Shown: in pieces, positions 31,560 through 43,564 of the stretch | Numbering within the stretch: the stretch's first letter is position 1 | Layout of the letters: each line of letters opens with the position of its first letter | Assembly: GCA_029204225.1 (NCBI GenBank) | Contig: CM055097.1 | Coordinates: forward strand, 6,281,676-6,345,675 | Direction: 5' to 3' | Origin: Diphasiastrum complanatum | Taxonomy: Eukaryota > Streptophyta > Lycopodiopsida > Lycopodiales > Lycopodiaceae | DNA: 64,000 nt | Notes under the pieces: generated by a model | Databases searched by the model: none | The model's input: only the letters and a program-made list of their open reading frames with translations | Told to the model about the DNA's origin: nothing | Program-made: the position numbers and the translations under genes

Positions 31560-33274
31560 GCAGTTCAAGAAGAGGTGAGGCCGAGCCTTGAGGAGGAGCA
31601 AATTCAAGCTACCACACCAAGAAGATCTACACGAGCAAGATCTGAGCCAAGGAGGCTCACATATGATGAAAAAGGAAGGCAAGTGGAAGGTGAAACTTCC
31701 TATCATGCACTTTTTATATCAGATGAAGAGCCTAAGGATGTCCAAGAAGCTTTTCAACCCAAGGAGTGGGTTTAAGCAATGACCCAAGAATTTGAAGCCT
31801 TGATGTCAAATAACACATGGGAGCTTGTGGAGCCACCAAACAACATGCATGTGATTGGATGTAAGTGGGTATTCAGAATCAAGTATAATCAAGATGGATC
31901 TATCAATAAGTATAAAGCAAGACTTTGTGCCAAAGGCTACTCACAGATCAAAGGTCTTGACTATGAAGATACCTTTGCACCAGTTGCAAAGATGGTAACA
32001 ATTCGAATACTCATCTCTCTTGCATGTTTTCACAAATGGAGTATGTTCCAGCTTGATGTTTCTAATGTATTTCTCAATGGTTACCTTGAGAAGGAGATTT
32101 ATATGGAGCAGCCTCCAGGTTTTGTGAAGGAAGGTGATGAATCAAAAGTTTGTCTTTTGTTCAAAAGTCTATGTGGACTGAAATAGGCACCAAGGTCTTG
32201 GTATGCAAGGCTCAATTCCTATCTCATATCACTCGGATTTTGTCTAAGTGAATATGACTCTTCTCTGTATTATAAGTTTGTAGATACCTTTGTAATTATT
32301 CTTCTCATCTATGTAGATGATATCATTCTTTGTGGAAACAATGAGAAGTTAGTTAAAAAAACTAAGCATGCACTTGGTACCGAGTTTAAGATGCAAGACT
32401 TAGGAGTTCTTCACTATATTCTAGGCCTTGAAATAGATTTTTGGAATGGTCATGCATTTATAAGCCAAAGTAGATATGCACTTTCCATGCTCAGGAAATT
32501 CCATATGGAGAACTGTAAAGGCATAGATACACCTATGGAGCACACTATAAAAAATCCTATTAAATATGATAAAAAATCCTTTGAGGACATCACTCTTTAT
32601 AGGAGTCTTATTGGCTCACTTATTTGGTTAACAGTGATTAGGCCTGATCTGAGCGTTTGTGTTCATAAGCTAAGTCAACACATGCAGGATCCAAAGTTAT
32701 ATCATTGGAAGTTGGCTAAAAGAGTTATGAGGTATATATCTTCTACCTTGGATTATGGACTATTCTATGAAGGAGAAGATCTGAATTTGATTGCTTTTTC
32801 ATATTTAGATTTTGTAGGGGACAAGTTGGATAGGAAATCCACAAGTGCTTACACTATATTTCTTGGAGAAAATTTGGTTTCTTGCTATCAAAGAAGCAGA
32901 CAACTATTTCCTTATCATGTTGTGAAGCTGAATACAAATCTCTTACAACCACAACAAAGGTGGTTTTATGGATCAAAAGGCTACTTTTGGAGCTAAAGTA
33001 TTATGCAGATGAAGATTTACCAATTATCAAGAATGATAATATTTCTGCTCAGGCTCTTGCAAATAATCCAGTCTTTCATGCAAGGAGCAAGCATATTGAA
33101 GTGGCTCATCATTTCGTAAGAGAAAAATTCTTTGGGAGAGAGATCTCATTGGAGCATATTTCATCTCCAGATTGTGTTACAAATCTTCTCACCAAGCCTC
33201 TACTCAAGAATGTATTTATGAAGATGAGATCTAACCTTGGCCTAATTTCGAAGTCTATGTTGATAGGAACATAA
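31560..33274 (+). pseudogene. A2 linker, reverse transcriptase and RNase H
   Basis: The linker TTPRRSTRARSEPRRLTYDE is followed by a stop near 31775. Then comes the RT: CKWVFRIKYNQDGS, QLDVSNVFLNGYLEKEIYM, a TAG in place of Gln in GLK*APRSWY (32184-32186), LLIYVDDIILCG and MQDLGVLHYILGLEIDF. The RNase H region has SYLDFVGDKLDRKSTSAY (usually SDADWAGD), a frameshift near 32885, then KKQTTISLSCCEAEY and HARSKHIEVAHHFVREK, ending at 33274. The catalytic YVDD is intact; three or four lesions inactivate the frame. Confidence 0.9.
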
Positions 33275-33288
33275 ATTTTAAGGAGGAT

Positions 33289-33992
33289 TGTGAAGATTAT
33301 TAAAACATTATCTTCCTATCTCGAGTTTGGGGTCATGTCCATGGTGATTTCCACTAAAATTCATGTTGTATATAAAACGAGTGTGAACTGAGGACATATC
33401 CTTCTAGTGTAGCTCCGATTTGAGTTAGATAGGTTCAATTATGATGACATGCAGATGTTTAGATAGCATGCAAAGTTTTACTGTATGCATGCAAGCCACA
33501 TGCAATAAGTGCATGCAACATGCAAAGTAGTTTTTGTGATCTACACAGGTCTAGGCAGTTTTATGAGTTGACATATGCAACATCCATGCATGCAGTTACA
33601 CATGTGGATCTATGGTAGGTGAATTGGTTCAGTTAAGTGGACTTTCCATGCAACTCCACTGTAGGAATTCGAGTCTCTCTCATGTAGGAAAAGCTGGGCA
33701 TGTTTTGCCATATTGTGAATATTGAGATTTTGGTGTTTTGGGCTCATTCTCTCTCTACCCGAGTTTTCTATGCTTGTTTTTCTTTCTCTACTCGAGAGCA
33801 GCCATTTTTTCCCATACTGAACACTTGGAATTATATCTGACATTCATTTTTCATAGTGAAGAGTTAGATTTTTTCATTAGATGTATGCCATTGTGCTCTT
33901 GCCTTAGATTTTTCAAGCATATTGTTCTTTGATCAATCTTGTGCAATCACAACACCTCAGTAGATCCTGTAGGGTGTGTGGTGAAGTTCACA
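33289..33992 (+). repeat. A2 3' LTR, about 704 bp
   Basis: Begins TGTGAAGATTATT after AAGGAGGAT and is judged to end at AAGTTCACA (33992), which mirrors the start and follows a gtagatcctgtag word like the LTR ends of C and D. It carries two CTCTACYCGAG words near 33755 and 33785, also found in the B LTR. The right end could lie at 34010 instead. Confidence 0.75.
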
Positions 33993-34020
33993 CGTGCTAA
34001 AAACCTCACAAGACACATCT

Positions 34021-34801
34021 TGTGGGAGAAGTTGGGAGGATCAGTCCGTTCAATTCTCTCAGTGCATGCACTACTAGTAACTTAGTAGGCAAACACAATA
34101 ATGAAGTTAAGTTTAGAGCTAAGTGTGCAATGATAGCGGAAGCAAGAGTAGACAATCAGACAAAGCAATCAGAAGGTCAGACAAAGGGCCAAAAGCATTG
34201 CAAATATTGATTAAACCTGGCAGAACTAGACAACACTTTATTCAGATTGATTGTAATGAAATACAAGTTAGTAATGCAGGTGAGCACAATACAATAGCGA
34301 GCAAAACCACGTGCTCACAAAGTTAACTACAAACTATAAAAGCTATGAGCTTATTACTGACACTCCGTCTGAAGAAGATAATCAATGCATGAAAGCATCT
34401 ACTATGTCTATCTCATAGGATTTGATAATCCGTGTTCTTGATCATTGATCAATTGCATACATGTTGTATATATGTAAGTGAGCTATGTGCTATTTACAGA
34501 TGAGTGTACAAGAGATGGTGTGGAGTCGTTGAACCATCAGGGAGAAGATCGTGGTTGTTGTCATTGTCAAGTTGGTTGCGCAGTACAGAGGATGAGCGTG
34601 AGGAGGCCGATAAATCAGGCTTCTTCGATATGTCGACCAGGGGTTGGGTCTACCCAATAGCTCGTCCAACTCCGATATGTCGGCCATCTTCTCTTGCTCG
34701 TCTTCAGTAGTTGAACTGCACGACAATGCAAGTAAATATGCATCAATGAATGGAACTAGGTCATCATGGGATTTAGGAGAGTAGAGGAGGTAAATCCAAC
34801 A
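34021..34801 (-). repeat. T2 3' LTR, about 781 bp
   Basis: Ends TCCAACA at 34795-34801, next to the purine tract seen on the minus strand as aattaagaggatg. The other end is taken as TGTGGGAGAAG at 34021. Blocks match the T1 LTR: gagcacaatacaatagcga near 34280 and gggatttaggagagtaga near 34768. The left end is less certain. Confidence 0.75.
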
Positions 34802-37131
34802 CATCCTCTTAATTGGGATCCGTGGATGATTTGATCTTCAGACTAAGCAATGTACAAAATTTGTTGTGTGCGTCAATGCTCAATGCCTTGATGAACACAT
34901 CTGCAACCATGTCCTGCGTTCAACAGTACGTTAAGCTCACCTCTCTATCAAGAATCTTGCCTCTGACATAGTGATATCGGATCTCAATGTGCTTTCTCCT
35001 AGAGTGAAATCTAGGATTGACCGATAAGTCAATTGCACTCTGATTATCATAGAATATGATTGTCGCGGTGTACTGGTTCAAGCTAATGTCTGCTAGTAAA
35101 TTTCTCTACCAAAATGTCTCTTTAATAGATTGAGAAGCAGCAATGTACTCTGCTTCTGTAGATGAAAGAGCAATAGAGGTTTGCTTATGACTGTTCCATG
35201 ATATAGGATCGCCATTGAAGAATAATGTAAATCCAGATGTGGATTTATGATTATCTACATCTCTTCCCTAGCTTGCATCGGAAAATCCACTGAGCCGATG
35301 AAGATTGTCATTGTTGACTTCTCCATAGCAGATGCATTGGTCCACAGTAGCTCGAATGTATCTCATGACTCTTATAAGAGCCTTCCAATGGGTAATGCCA
35401 GAATTGGCCATGAATTGGCCGAATGAGCTAACTAAAAAAGCAATGTCAGGTCTTGTGTAGACCATTGCATACATGAGAGATCCAAGTATTGATCGATAGA
35501 GATATTCTCTCATCTACTCCTCTTCCTGCTTAGTTTGAGGACATTGGTCCTCCAACAAGTGCAGGCTTGGTTCCTATGGCGAGTGAGCTGATTTACAATT
35601 AATCAAATTATATCTAATAAGAACATTGTGAAGATACCTCTGTTGAATAGTAAATATCAGCCATCTCGTTCTATTTCTATGGATTTGAATGCCCAGACAA
35701 AAAGTGAGCGTCGCCCAGATCAGTCATGTCAAGCTCAAAAGACAACATCTGTTTATTAGCATCCTTCACCAGATTGGTATAGTTGCTGAAAAGCAATGTA
35801 TCATCTACATACATGGTGATAATTATAAAGGATTGCTTCACTTACTTGAAGTAGACGTTATTGTTGGCCGTGCTTGGTTGGAAACCTTGTCGAATGAGGA
35901 ATGTGTTGATCCTCTAGAACCAAGCTCTGGCTGATTGCTTCAAGTCATAAAGTGCCTTGTGGAGTTTGCAGATATGATGTTTCATACCTTCATGCATGTA
36001 TCCTTCAGGTTGTAGCATATAGATGTCCTCTTCAATGTCTCCATTTAGATAAGCTGTCTGTACATCAAGTTGTGTACATCGAGCTGGTGTACTTCCAGGT
36101 CGATTGCTGCAACATACGATAAGAGGGCTTGGATTGATGAGTGCTTGACTAATGGATTGGAAGTCTCGTTGTAGTCAATATTAAGGATTTGAGCGAATCA
36201 TCATGCTACTAGTCTTGTCTTCCTTCGTTGATCAATCGCTCCATTGGCATTATATTTGATCTTAAAGACCCATTTGCAATCAATAAGATTGCATTCAGCA
36301 AGAGCTTCGACTAGTGACCATGTATTGTTCTTGATTAGAGAAGAATACTCTCTGTCTATTGCTTCTCTCCAGAGATCGGAGCCTAGTTGGCTAAGTGTCT
36401 TATCGACTGATGTCGGTTCCTACATTAAAAGACAAGCAGACTCAAGAGTATACCTTGTGGGCTCTGTGTGCACTCAGCTTGATCTTCTTGGAGGAAGTGT
36501 CGGCTGATGATTCAATCCTTGGATTTGTTGTTGCTGAGTAGCAGCAACATCTTCGTCTGACTCGATGTCGTGAAGTGGATCAACTATAGGCACGCTTGAG
36601 CCAATGGCTCGAATAGTCGTGTCGGTGAAAGGCATTGAAGGTTCACTTGGAACTATGTCTTTGCCCTTTGAGGTTGATGAACTGATCCTCGATAAAGATT
36701 GTATCCCAGTTGAATAAGATCTGCTGGATATTGAGGTTGTACAACTTCTAAGTGTTGTCAGATGAAGTGTATCTGATAAAGATTGTCTTGAGGCCTTGGA
36801 ATTCAAATTTCTTCCTTGTCTCCTTCAGGATCTGCGCGATACATCCAAATACTCGTAGGTTCTTCAATAAAAGCTTTGAGCCTGTCCACACCTCATAGGG
36901 TATTCTGTCTAAGAGGGCCTTGGTCGAACATTTGTTCTGGATGTAAGCTATAGTGGAGATAGCTTTAGCCCAGAAGCTCTTCGGTAAAGATGAGTGTGCT
37001 AGCATACATTTAGCTGACTCGACCAAGGTATGATTCTTCCTCTCGGCTAAGCCATTAGACTAAGGTGAGTAAGGAATGATAAACTGCTGTTCAATACCTT
37101 GGCTCTGGCACTACTCCTTGAATTCGGTAGA
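34802..37131 (-). mobile_element. Copia T2: RNase H, RT, integrase part; 5' half lost
   Basis: A minus-strand element of the T1 family. It is truncated at about 37131, where the integrase core sequence ceases and low-complexity sequence begins. It retains everything from the integrase core to the 3' LTR. Confidence 0.87.
34830..37131 (-). pseudogene. T2 pol, multiple stops
   Basis: Minus-strand order is as follows. 37026-36750 has VESAKCMLAHSSLPKSFWA, YEVWTGSKLLLKNLRVFG and KFEFQGLKTIFIRY (integrase C-half). 36470-36806 is the acidic linker. 36300-35520 holds RT, broken, with the Gln-Ala-Arg-rich YGLKQ region near 35930. 35513-35268 has YRSILGSLMYAMVYTRPDIA and HWKALIRVMRYI. 35200-34830 is RNase H (SSTEAEYIAASQ, HSRRKHIEIRYHYVR, DMVADVF). 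Many stops and shifts occur and no intact domain-long frame remains. Confidence 0.85.
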
Positions 37132-37640
37132 GATGGAGAATATATTTTCCAAGTTCCATATCTAAACACAGCCTTCCATCACTTCACTTTCTATCGTCTA
37201 AATCTTAGACTCTTTTTCATTCCATATTTGTGAGTCTACATTCTCGAGTTTTTATGTTTCCAAGGTCCACCTTCCCAACTTTGTTCTCACATTACTAGTT
37301 CTCTTTCAAGTTTCTTTGCTCATGAACCTACTTTTCCAACGACTTGTCTTTCCAAAATCACACAATCAGATTCCCAAGGTCTGACTCCTTAATCTGAAAT
37401 TCCACTTCTAAATTCTCCACTTCTACATTTCCAAACTTCCTATTTTTTCTACTTTCCTAAGTTGCTTCCCTGCTCTCCATTTCCCAATCTATATTCTCCA
37501 CTTCTATCTTCCCAGCCTTCTACATTCCCAGATTCCATATTTCCAACTCCTAGATCTTGTATTCCTAGAGTTAAGAAGTATTGTTGCTTTTCCAACAATG
37601 TAATTTTCCAAGAGGAAAACTTAAGAAAAGGTCTCTTGAT
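37132..37640. repeat. Degenerate pyrimidine-rich repeat
   Basis: About 500 bases in which short words such as TTCCAA, TTCCCA, CTCCACTTCTA and ATTCCATAT recur at irregular short spacing. The top strand is strongly C+T biased. It looks like a decayed minisatellite that starts exactly where T2 is cut off. Open frames here are low-complexity artefacts. Confidence 0.65.
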
Positions 37641-37816
37641 TGGATTCAACTAAAATTAGGTTAAAAGACTAGATCTAGAGCCTCGAGAGAGGAAGAAAGT
37701 TCACTTGGAGAGCATTTAAGTATCAAACTAACTATACACTTATTACAATATCACATTTGAAGCTTTTTTTTAATAATTGGAGAAGGATTTAAGGCTTGTT
37801 TAGGGATTTATAGTTT

Positions 37817-38158
37817 AAGTCAGAACCCGCTGCAAAGGAATATGTGTGGATAAAAAATTATATGAATGAACTAGGAATCAAGAGTGTAGGAATGAGGTTG
37901 TATAATGACAATCAAAGATATTTATTGTTTAGTAAAAAAGATGTTGGCTTCCATATGAAGTGCAACCACATTGAAATTCAGTATCACTTTGTACATGATC
38001 TTGTGCGAGAAGGAACTCTTACACTTCATTATTGCCAGATTGATTATATAATAGCTGATATCATGAATAAACCATTAGTGAGACAATGCTTTGTTGCTCT
38101 GAGAAATCAGCTAGGTATGGCAAGTAAGGAGGATTGCAGTCCAAAGGGTGAGGTATAA
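37817..38158 (+). pseudogene. Isolated copia RNase H C-terminus
   Basis: The frame SEPAAKEYVWIKNYMNELGI, KCNHIEIQYHFVHDLVREGT and IADIMNKPLVRQCFVALRN is the end of a copia RNase H (compare KHIEIxYHFVR and ADxxTKPL). It is open for about 110 codons. The family differs from A-E and T. A purine-rich tract (aaggaggattgcag) near 38126 may be its polypurine tract, but no LTR is defined. Confidence 0.8.
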
Positions 38159-38618
38159 AATTTTCATGAAATGAGAGGTTGATTTTAAGAAACTGAGCAC
38201 CATTTGATGCTAACCATCTAGCAAATTGCATCTAGGTGACATGTAGGCTCATCTAGTACATTTGAGATATTGTGGACCCATGCAACATACATCATGGGTG
38301 AGTGATCTAAAATCTAGTGGAAATGAGTATACCAAGGCTTTTTGACCAATGTCATTTTTTAAAGCCAATTTGGCAAGTGATTGTTGATGTGACCGTTACA
38401 AATTCTCTAGCGTGGCTTAATTCAGATTGGGTTGCTATTAGAATTTTGAGCAAAGTTACATCCTCTAGCCAAAAATTTGAGCACATTAGAGGAGATTTCA
38501 ACTCCAAAAGGGCCTTATAAGAAATTAAAACCTAGTTAATAACAAAATGATTGGAGATTGACCAGGTATTTTCTCATTTGTTGAGTTTTTGATGTTGTCT
38601 GCCATCTAACTTGTGTGG
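38159..38618. other. Non-coding, possible LTR remnant of the RNase H fragment
   Basis: By position this should be the 3' LTR of the preceding copia fragment, but I see no TG/CA pair or second copy. Nothing else recognised. Confidence 0.35.
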
Positions 38619-39130
38619 TTAGCTCATTTTTTGAAGTATATTAATAATGCACAAGAAAAAAAAACACGCTACCAAGAAAAAAGCGTACGCCACAAGTGGG
38701 AGAAATTTCTCTCCTATGTGGAAAGGAGTACACAACTCCTTAGCGCTCTAAGATTCACATTAATAGAACCTTTAGTCTTTTAGATTTCTCTGTTCATGAT
38801 GTTGCACTAATTTGCATTGCACCTTCTTGATTATTTGTGAGTCTTCTTGAGAATGCCTTTGAGGAGCTTTCTAAGTGAGTTTTAGCTCATTTTTTGAATT
38901 ATATTAAAAACGCACAAGAGAAAAAGCATGCTGCTAGGAAAAAAGTATGTGTCACAAGCGGGAGCAATTTCCTTAAAAAATTTATTCTTAGTGATGTCAG
39001 TTTCACATTAATAGAACGTCTAGTCTTTTAGATTTCTCTGATCATGATGTCGCACTAATTTGCATTGCACATTCTTGATTATTTGCGAGTCTTATTGAGA
39101 ATGCCTTTGAGGAGCTTTTTGAGTAAGTTT
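38619..39130 (+). repeat. Tandem duplication, about 255 bp units
   Basis: Two diverged copies lie head to tail: about 38619-38881 and 38882-39130. Both begin TTAGCTCATTTTTTGAA, both contain ttcacattaatagaac and cgcactaatttgcattg-like words, and both end gaatgcctttgaggagc. A third start (ttttag) follows at 39128. No coding content. Confidence 0.85.
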
Positions 39131-40440
39131 TAGTAATGTGGGCTCCTTTTGCAATTTTTTGTTAGTGCTAAAGGTATTGTTCTTGTTGGTGCTAATAGCT
39201 TCTCACAGAGTTTAGGTTTTATGTTGTTTTACTTCTCCTTAGATTAATAGATAATGTTGTTGTAGATAATGTAGTTGATGTTTAGTAGCTTCTTGATTAA
39301 GTACAATGTTCCCTCCAAAATATTTCAAAGTTCTTGGTTGAGTTATACAATATTGTCGGAAGTAACCAATACGATCTAATACTTGATAATCGCTTCCATG
39401 ACCACACTCCAAACCTCCATTGATGATGTTATTAATAAATTCAAAGTCTGGCGTGCATTTAACAATAATGTCTGTGCTTGTGGGATTCCACACGCCTATC
39501 CTTAGAACATGCCATAAAGGTTTTGGTGCTTGAGGAATCATCTAGAACAATATTGCTATTTTGAATGTGATGATTGCATCAAATGATGTCGGCTTGGATT
39601 CATTTATGCCATTAAATTTAAGCGCTTGACCAGTTGTTCCATGGTTGTAGTTTTTGCATGCAAATTAAAAGTGATAATTTTAACTTTTTACTTTGTTGGA
39701 TTGGGATATGGGATTTGAGCAATCGAAAGTACTTTAAATTTTCAAACAAAAGCAAGCTCACATGTTTTTTTTTCTTGGTATTGATATGTAAAGACATTTG
39801 ATAAGGTGGTGTATCGCTATCACACTAGGATCCGCATTCTGGTTTTTTATATGTGTAGATATTTGATGACATGCCATATTCCCACCATGCGCATTTTGGC
39901 AAGAGAATTGGTCTATAATAGCTAATAAAATGACTACTATTCTAATCCTCTTAAAAAATCTCCACATTTGCTAATTTTATGTGCTTTTTTTGAGAGACAT
40001 ATCACTTCTTAAGCAATTTTGTTGTTTCATAGTGGCTTAACTTTTTTATTCTCAAATATTAAGGTCCCATGGAGAGTTGTGTATCATGTTTTTAGTTTGG
40101 CACTTTATAATGTACTTGTGTTTTGTTGAGCACGTTGAGAAAATTCTCATCCTTGAGTGAAAGCATAAGCGATTTTGTTTAGAATTGATGAAATAAAAAC
40201 AATTCAAACATGACATCACGTCGTGGAAGGGTTGTGGACCTTGGGCCTTCCATGCAGGTGGGCCCTCCCCTCGGGCAAGGGCCCTCCATGCAAGGAAAGC
40301 ACTAGGACTATGGCCTTCCAGCCCCCTAACAGCGTCATATAACTGTAAGTGTAAGTGGTGCAGCAAAAATTTCAACTAGTTAACTATCACAAGTTAATAC
40401 TAACATTACTTGGGCAATTAACTAATTGTAAGTGGAGCAG
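39131..40440. other. Intergenic, no recognised feature
   Basis: AT-rich sequence. A minus-strand frame of 100 codons at 39239-39541 (MIPQAPKPLWHVLRIGVW) and one of 107 codons at 40052-40375 match no family I know and show no supporting context. A short G+C-rich patch lies at 40215-40330. Confidence 0.5.
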
Positions 40441-40714
40441 GCGAGAGGCGGTCCATAACAAATTTAATGGTCATTGGCAAGGTAAGAGTTGCGTGGGAAG
40501 AAGAGTCTTGGTATGAATCATGATAGCCAGCTAAGGACGGGAGCGCTCAGTGCTCTGCAGCTGCAGCTTTGGCTTGACACATACGTAAGCAAATCTTTAA
40601 GGAACATTCAGATTTTGCCACGTTCGGTTGAGGATTACGATTAACCATCGAAAGGCCTTTAAGTGACACCCAAATATATGTTTTGCAATTAAGAGCCGTG
40701 AATAAGAACGAGAG

Positions 40715-40722
40715 TATATATT
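40715..40722 (+). promoter_or_regulatory. Candidate TATA box of the FAF-like gene
   Basis: TATATATT about 390 bases upstream of the ATG, in front of a purine-rich leader. Inferred from position only. Confidence 0.35.
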
Positions 40723-40801
40723 GGAAGTCAGACTGTATCTATTGGGGAACGAGTAGCACCGCAAACTGCAGCGAGCGACTCGAGCTCGAGAGAATGTATG
40801 C

Positions 40802-40917
40802 TGTGATAGAAAAAGGAGAAAAATAAAAGAGAGAGAGAGAGAGAGAGACGCACACAGAGATGCCATTTTCATAAGCTAGAAATGCTTATAACATATCTGA
40901 TAGAAAAAGGAGAAAAA

Positions 40918-40963
<46 letters not shown>

Positions 40964-41005
40964 GCACACGGAGAGAGACACACGGACACACACACACACA
41001 CACAG
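40802..41005. repeat. GA/CA microsatellites and a duplicated leader segment
   Basis: A segment starting CTGATAGAAAAAGGAG and running into a GA tract and GACGCACAC is present at 40802-40860 and again at 40898-40968, with a longer GA tract in the second copy (about 40922-40962). A CA run follows at about 40984-41003. Purine-rich leaders are common in plant genes, so this may be transcribed 5' sequence. Confidence 0.8.
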
Positions 41006-41111
41006 ACAGAGAGGCATGAGCGTGCAACAGGGAGCTGCTTTAAGGCTGGGGGAGAGGTGAGGGTTTAAAGGCTGGGGAGAGGTGAGGGCGAGAAAACAGG
41101 AATTCAGGCCC

Positions 41112-41669
41112 ATGGAGATCAGCATGGAGGACGGATTGCTGGGAAGATCAACAGTGAGCTCTAGTACTCAGACAGAAAGCCTCCTCATCCTTAACAGCAT
41201 CGCGGAAAAAGAGGAGAGAGCTCATCAGGATGCTTCTGACAGGGGGATGGACTCCAGAGATGATAGCAAAGGTAGCCAATATCGTGCTGATTATAGAGAT
41301 AGCTGTGCAGGTGAGATCAGCAACGAAGAGGAGGCTTCGATCTTCTTCCACACGAAGAAAGTGAATGCCAGAAGAGTGAGAGGCAATTTCCCTCCGCCAC
41401 TGGCTTGTCTTAGCTGCAGTAAGGCTGCAAGCTCACAGGAGACGTGCGGGCTGCTGCAGCCCATCAGGAGCAAAGGAAGATTCATGCTTAGAGAAGTGAA
41501 TGTGGCGCCTCGCCTGCCTAGTTTCTTCTCTATACGCACCAATGGCCGTCTAGTCCTGCAGTTGATCCATCCGCAAGAGCTCGCTACTCGATGCTACACG
41601 GATGATCTGATCCATGCTTCTTCAGCGAGCGCTAAAAGGTGGTCAGAAGCAGCTCAATTCGGAGAATAG
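41112..41669 (+). CDS. FAF-domain (FANTASTIC FOUR-like) protein, 185 aa
   Basis: The only convincing host gene, intact and intronless. The frame opens at a GTG (41082), but the first ATG is 41112 (MEISMEDGLLGRSTVSSS). Residues 71-74 are acidic (NEEE). The FAF domain covers about residues 90-153: GNFPPPLACLS, a linker with SCSKAASSQ, then KGRFMLREVNV and TNGRLVLQLI, matching the family pattern FPPP(L/I)xSL ... GRxxLxEV ... NGRLxLQLV. In Arabidopsis, FAF proteins modulate shoot meristem size and the WUSCHEL/CLAVATA balance; a role here is inferred. The short C-terminal tail is serine-rich. It has no transposon similarity and its G+C is higher than the flanks. The domain is somewhat diverged, so it may be a FAF-like paralogue. 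Confidence 0.78.
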   Translation: MEISMEDGLLGRSTVSSSTQTESLLILNSIAEKEERAHQDASDRGMDSRDDSKGSQYRADYRDSCAGEISNEEEASIFFHTKKVNARRVRGNFPPPLACLSCSKAASSQETCGLLQPIRSKGRFMLREVNVAPRLPSFFSIRTNGRLVLQLIHPQELATRCYTDDLIHASSASAKRWSEAAQFGE

Positions 41670-41787
41670 TTGAATTGGAGCTGAAAAATGTGGTTTACAT
41701 TTCAAGGCTTCTCATTTCCAATAACAATGAATGTGCTTCTGACCCTTTGTCCCTGAACATAGGAAATTTTTGCTAAGTAACTTCAAG

Positions 41788-43099
<1,312 letters not shown>

Positions 43100-43100
<1 letters not shown>

Positions 43101-43540
43101 AACATTGACAATCAGGAGCCTCCTTTTAGAGTGAAGCCAAGTTATTGAGAATATTGTTTGTAGTGGCCATTTGTGCCTCTCGTGTGGGGATTTTGTTCCC
43201 TAGGAAGTAGTGCTTTCACTTGTGAAGCTAGCTGTTAGAAGATTCATGTGAAGGTTCTTCTAACGAATTCCGGCTATTAAAAGAGCATAATGGATATCAA
43301 GCAATAGAATCAAGCCATGGAACTATAATAAAGAGCATTGACACATCACCGATAAGGAGCTCCTGAATCCAGACTTACCGGGAGCACCAATGCAAGAGAA
43401 GTCAACAAGTCGTGGATCGGCCAATGAGCAGAAACAGAGCCCAGTGCCTCATGACCATATTTTATGGCGGCATGAATAAAAGCATGGCCGAGTCAGCATA
43501 AAGACTTAGATCTACCAAGAAGCACGGAAAGGTCCCAACA
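43100..43540 (+). repeat. Gypsy I 5' LTR, 3' end defined
   Basis: The LTR end is GGTCCCAACA at 43540, seven bases before the primer-binding site. The start is not resolved; 43100 is a guess. Candidate TATA-like words occur (ctattaaaag near 43272). Confidence 0.45.
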
Positions 43541-43546
43541 TTTTTT

Positions 43547-43564
43547 TGGCGCCATTGTCGGGGA
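43547..43564 (+). other. Gypsy I primer-binding site (TGGCGCC type)
   Basis: TGGCGCCATTGTCGGGGA resembles the TGGCGCCGTTGCCGGGGA site usual in plant Athila/Tat-like gypsy elements, reported to pair with tRNA-Asp. The tRNA assignment is from memory. Confidence 0.75.

Larger units (their letters stand above)
29963..33992 (+). mobile_element. Copia element A2 (3' part) with 3' LTR
   Basis: Plus-strand sister of A1. It starts inside gag at GGCAAAGGACAACAAC and runs through protease, integrase, RT and RNase H to the polypurine tract AAGGAGGAT and LTR 33289-33992. The 5' part is absent. Overlap with A1 (4362-4745 against 29963-30440) shows these are two copies, not one split element. Confidence 0.9.

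Noticed and set aside
34478-34804. Overlapping frames of 60-104 codons
   Set aside because: They lie inside the T2 LTR on both strands and match no protein family.
39239-39541. 100-codon minus-strand frame
   Set aside because: No recognisable domain, no upstream support, normal for chance in 64 kb; left as unassigned intergenic.
41082-41111. GTG start extending the FAF-like frame by ten residues
   Set aside because: A plant gene would normally start at ATG; the first ATG in frame is 41112 and lies before all conserved blocks.
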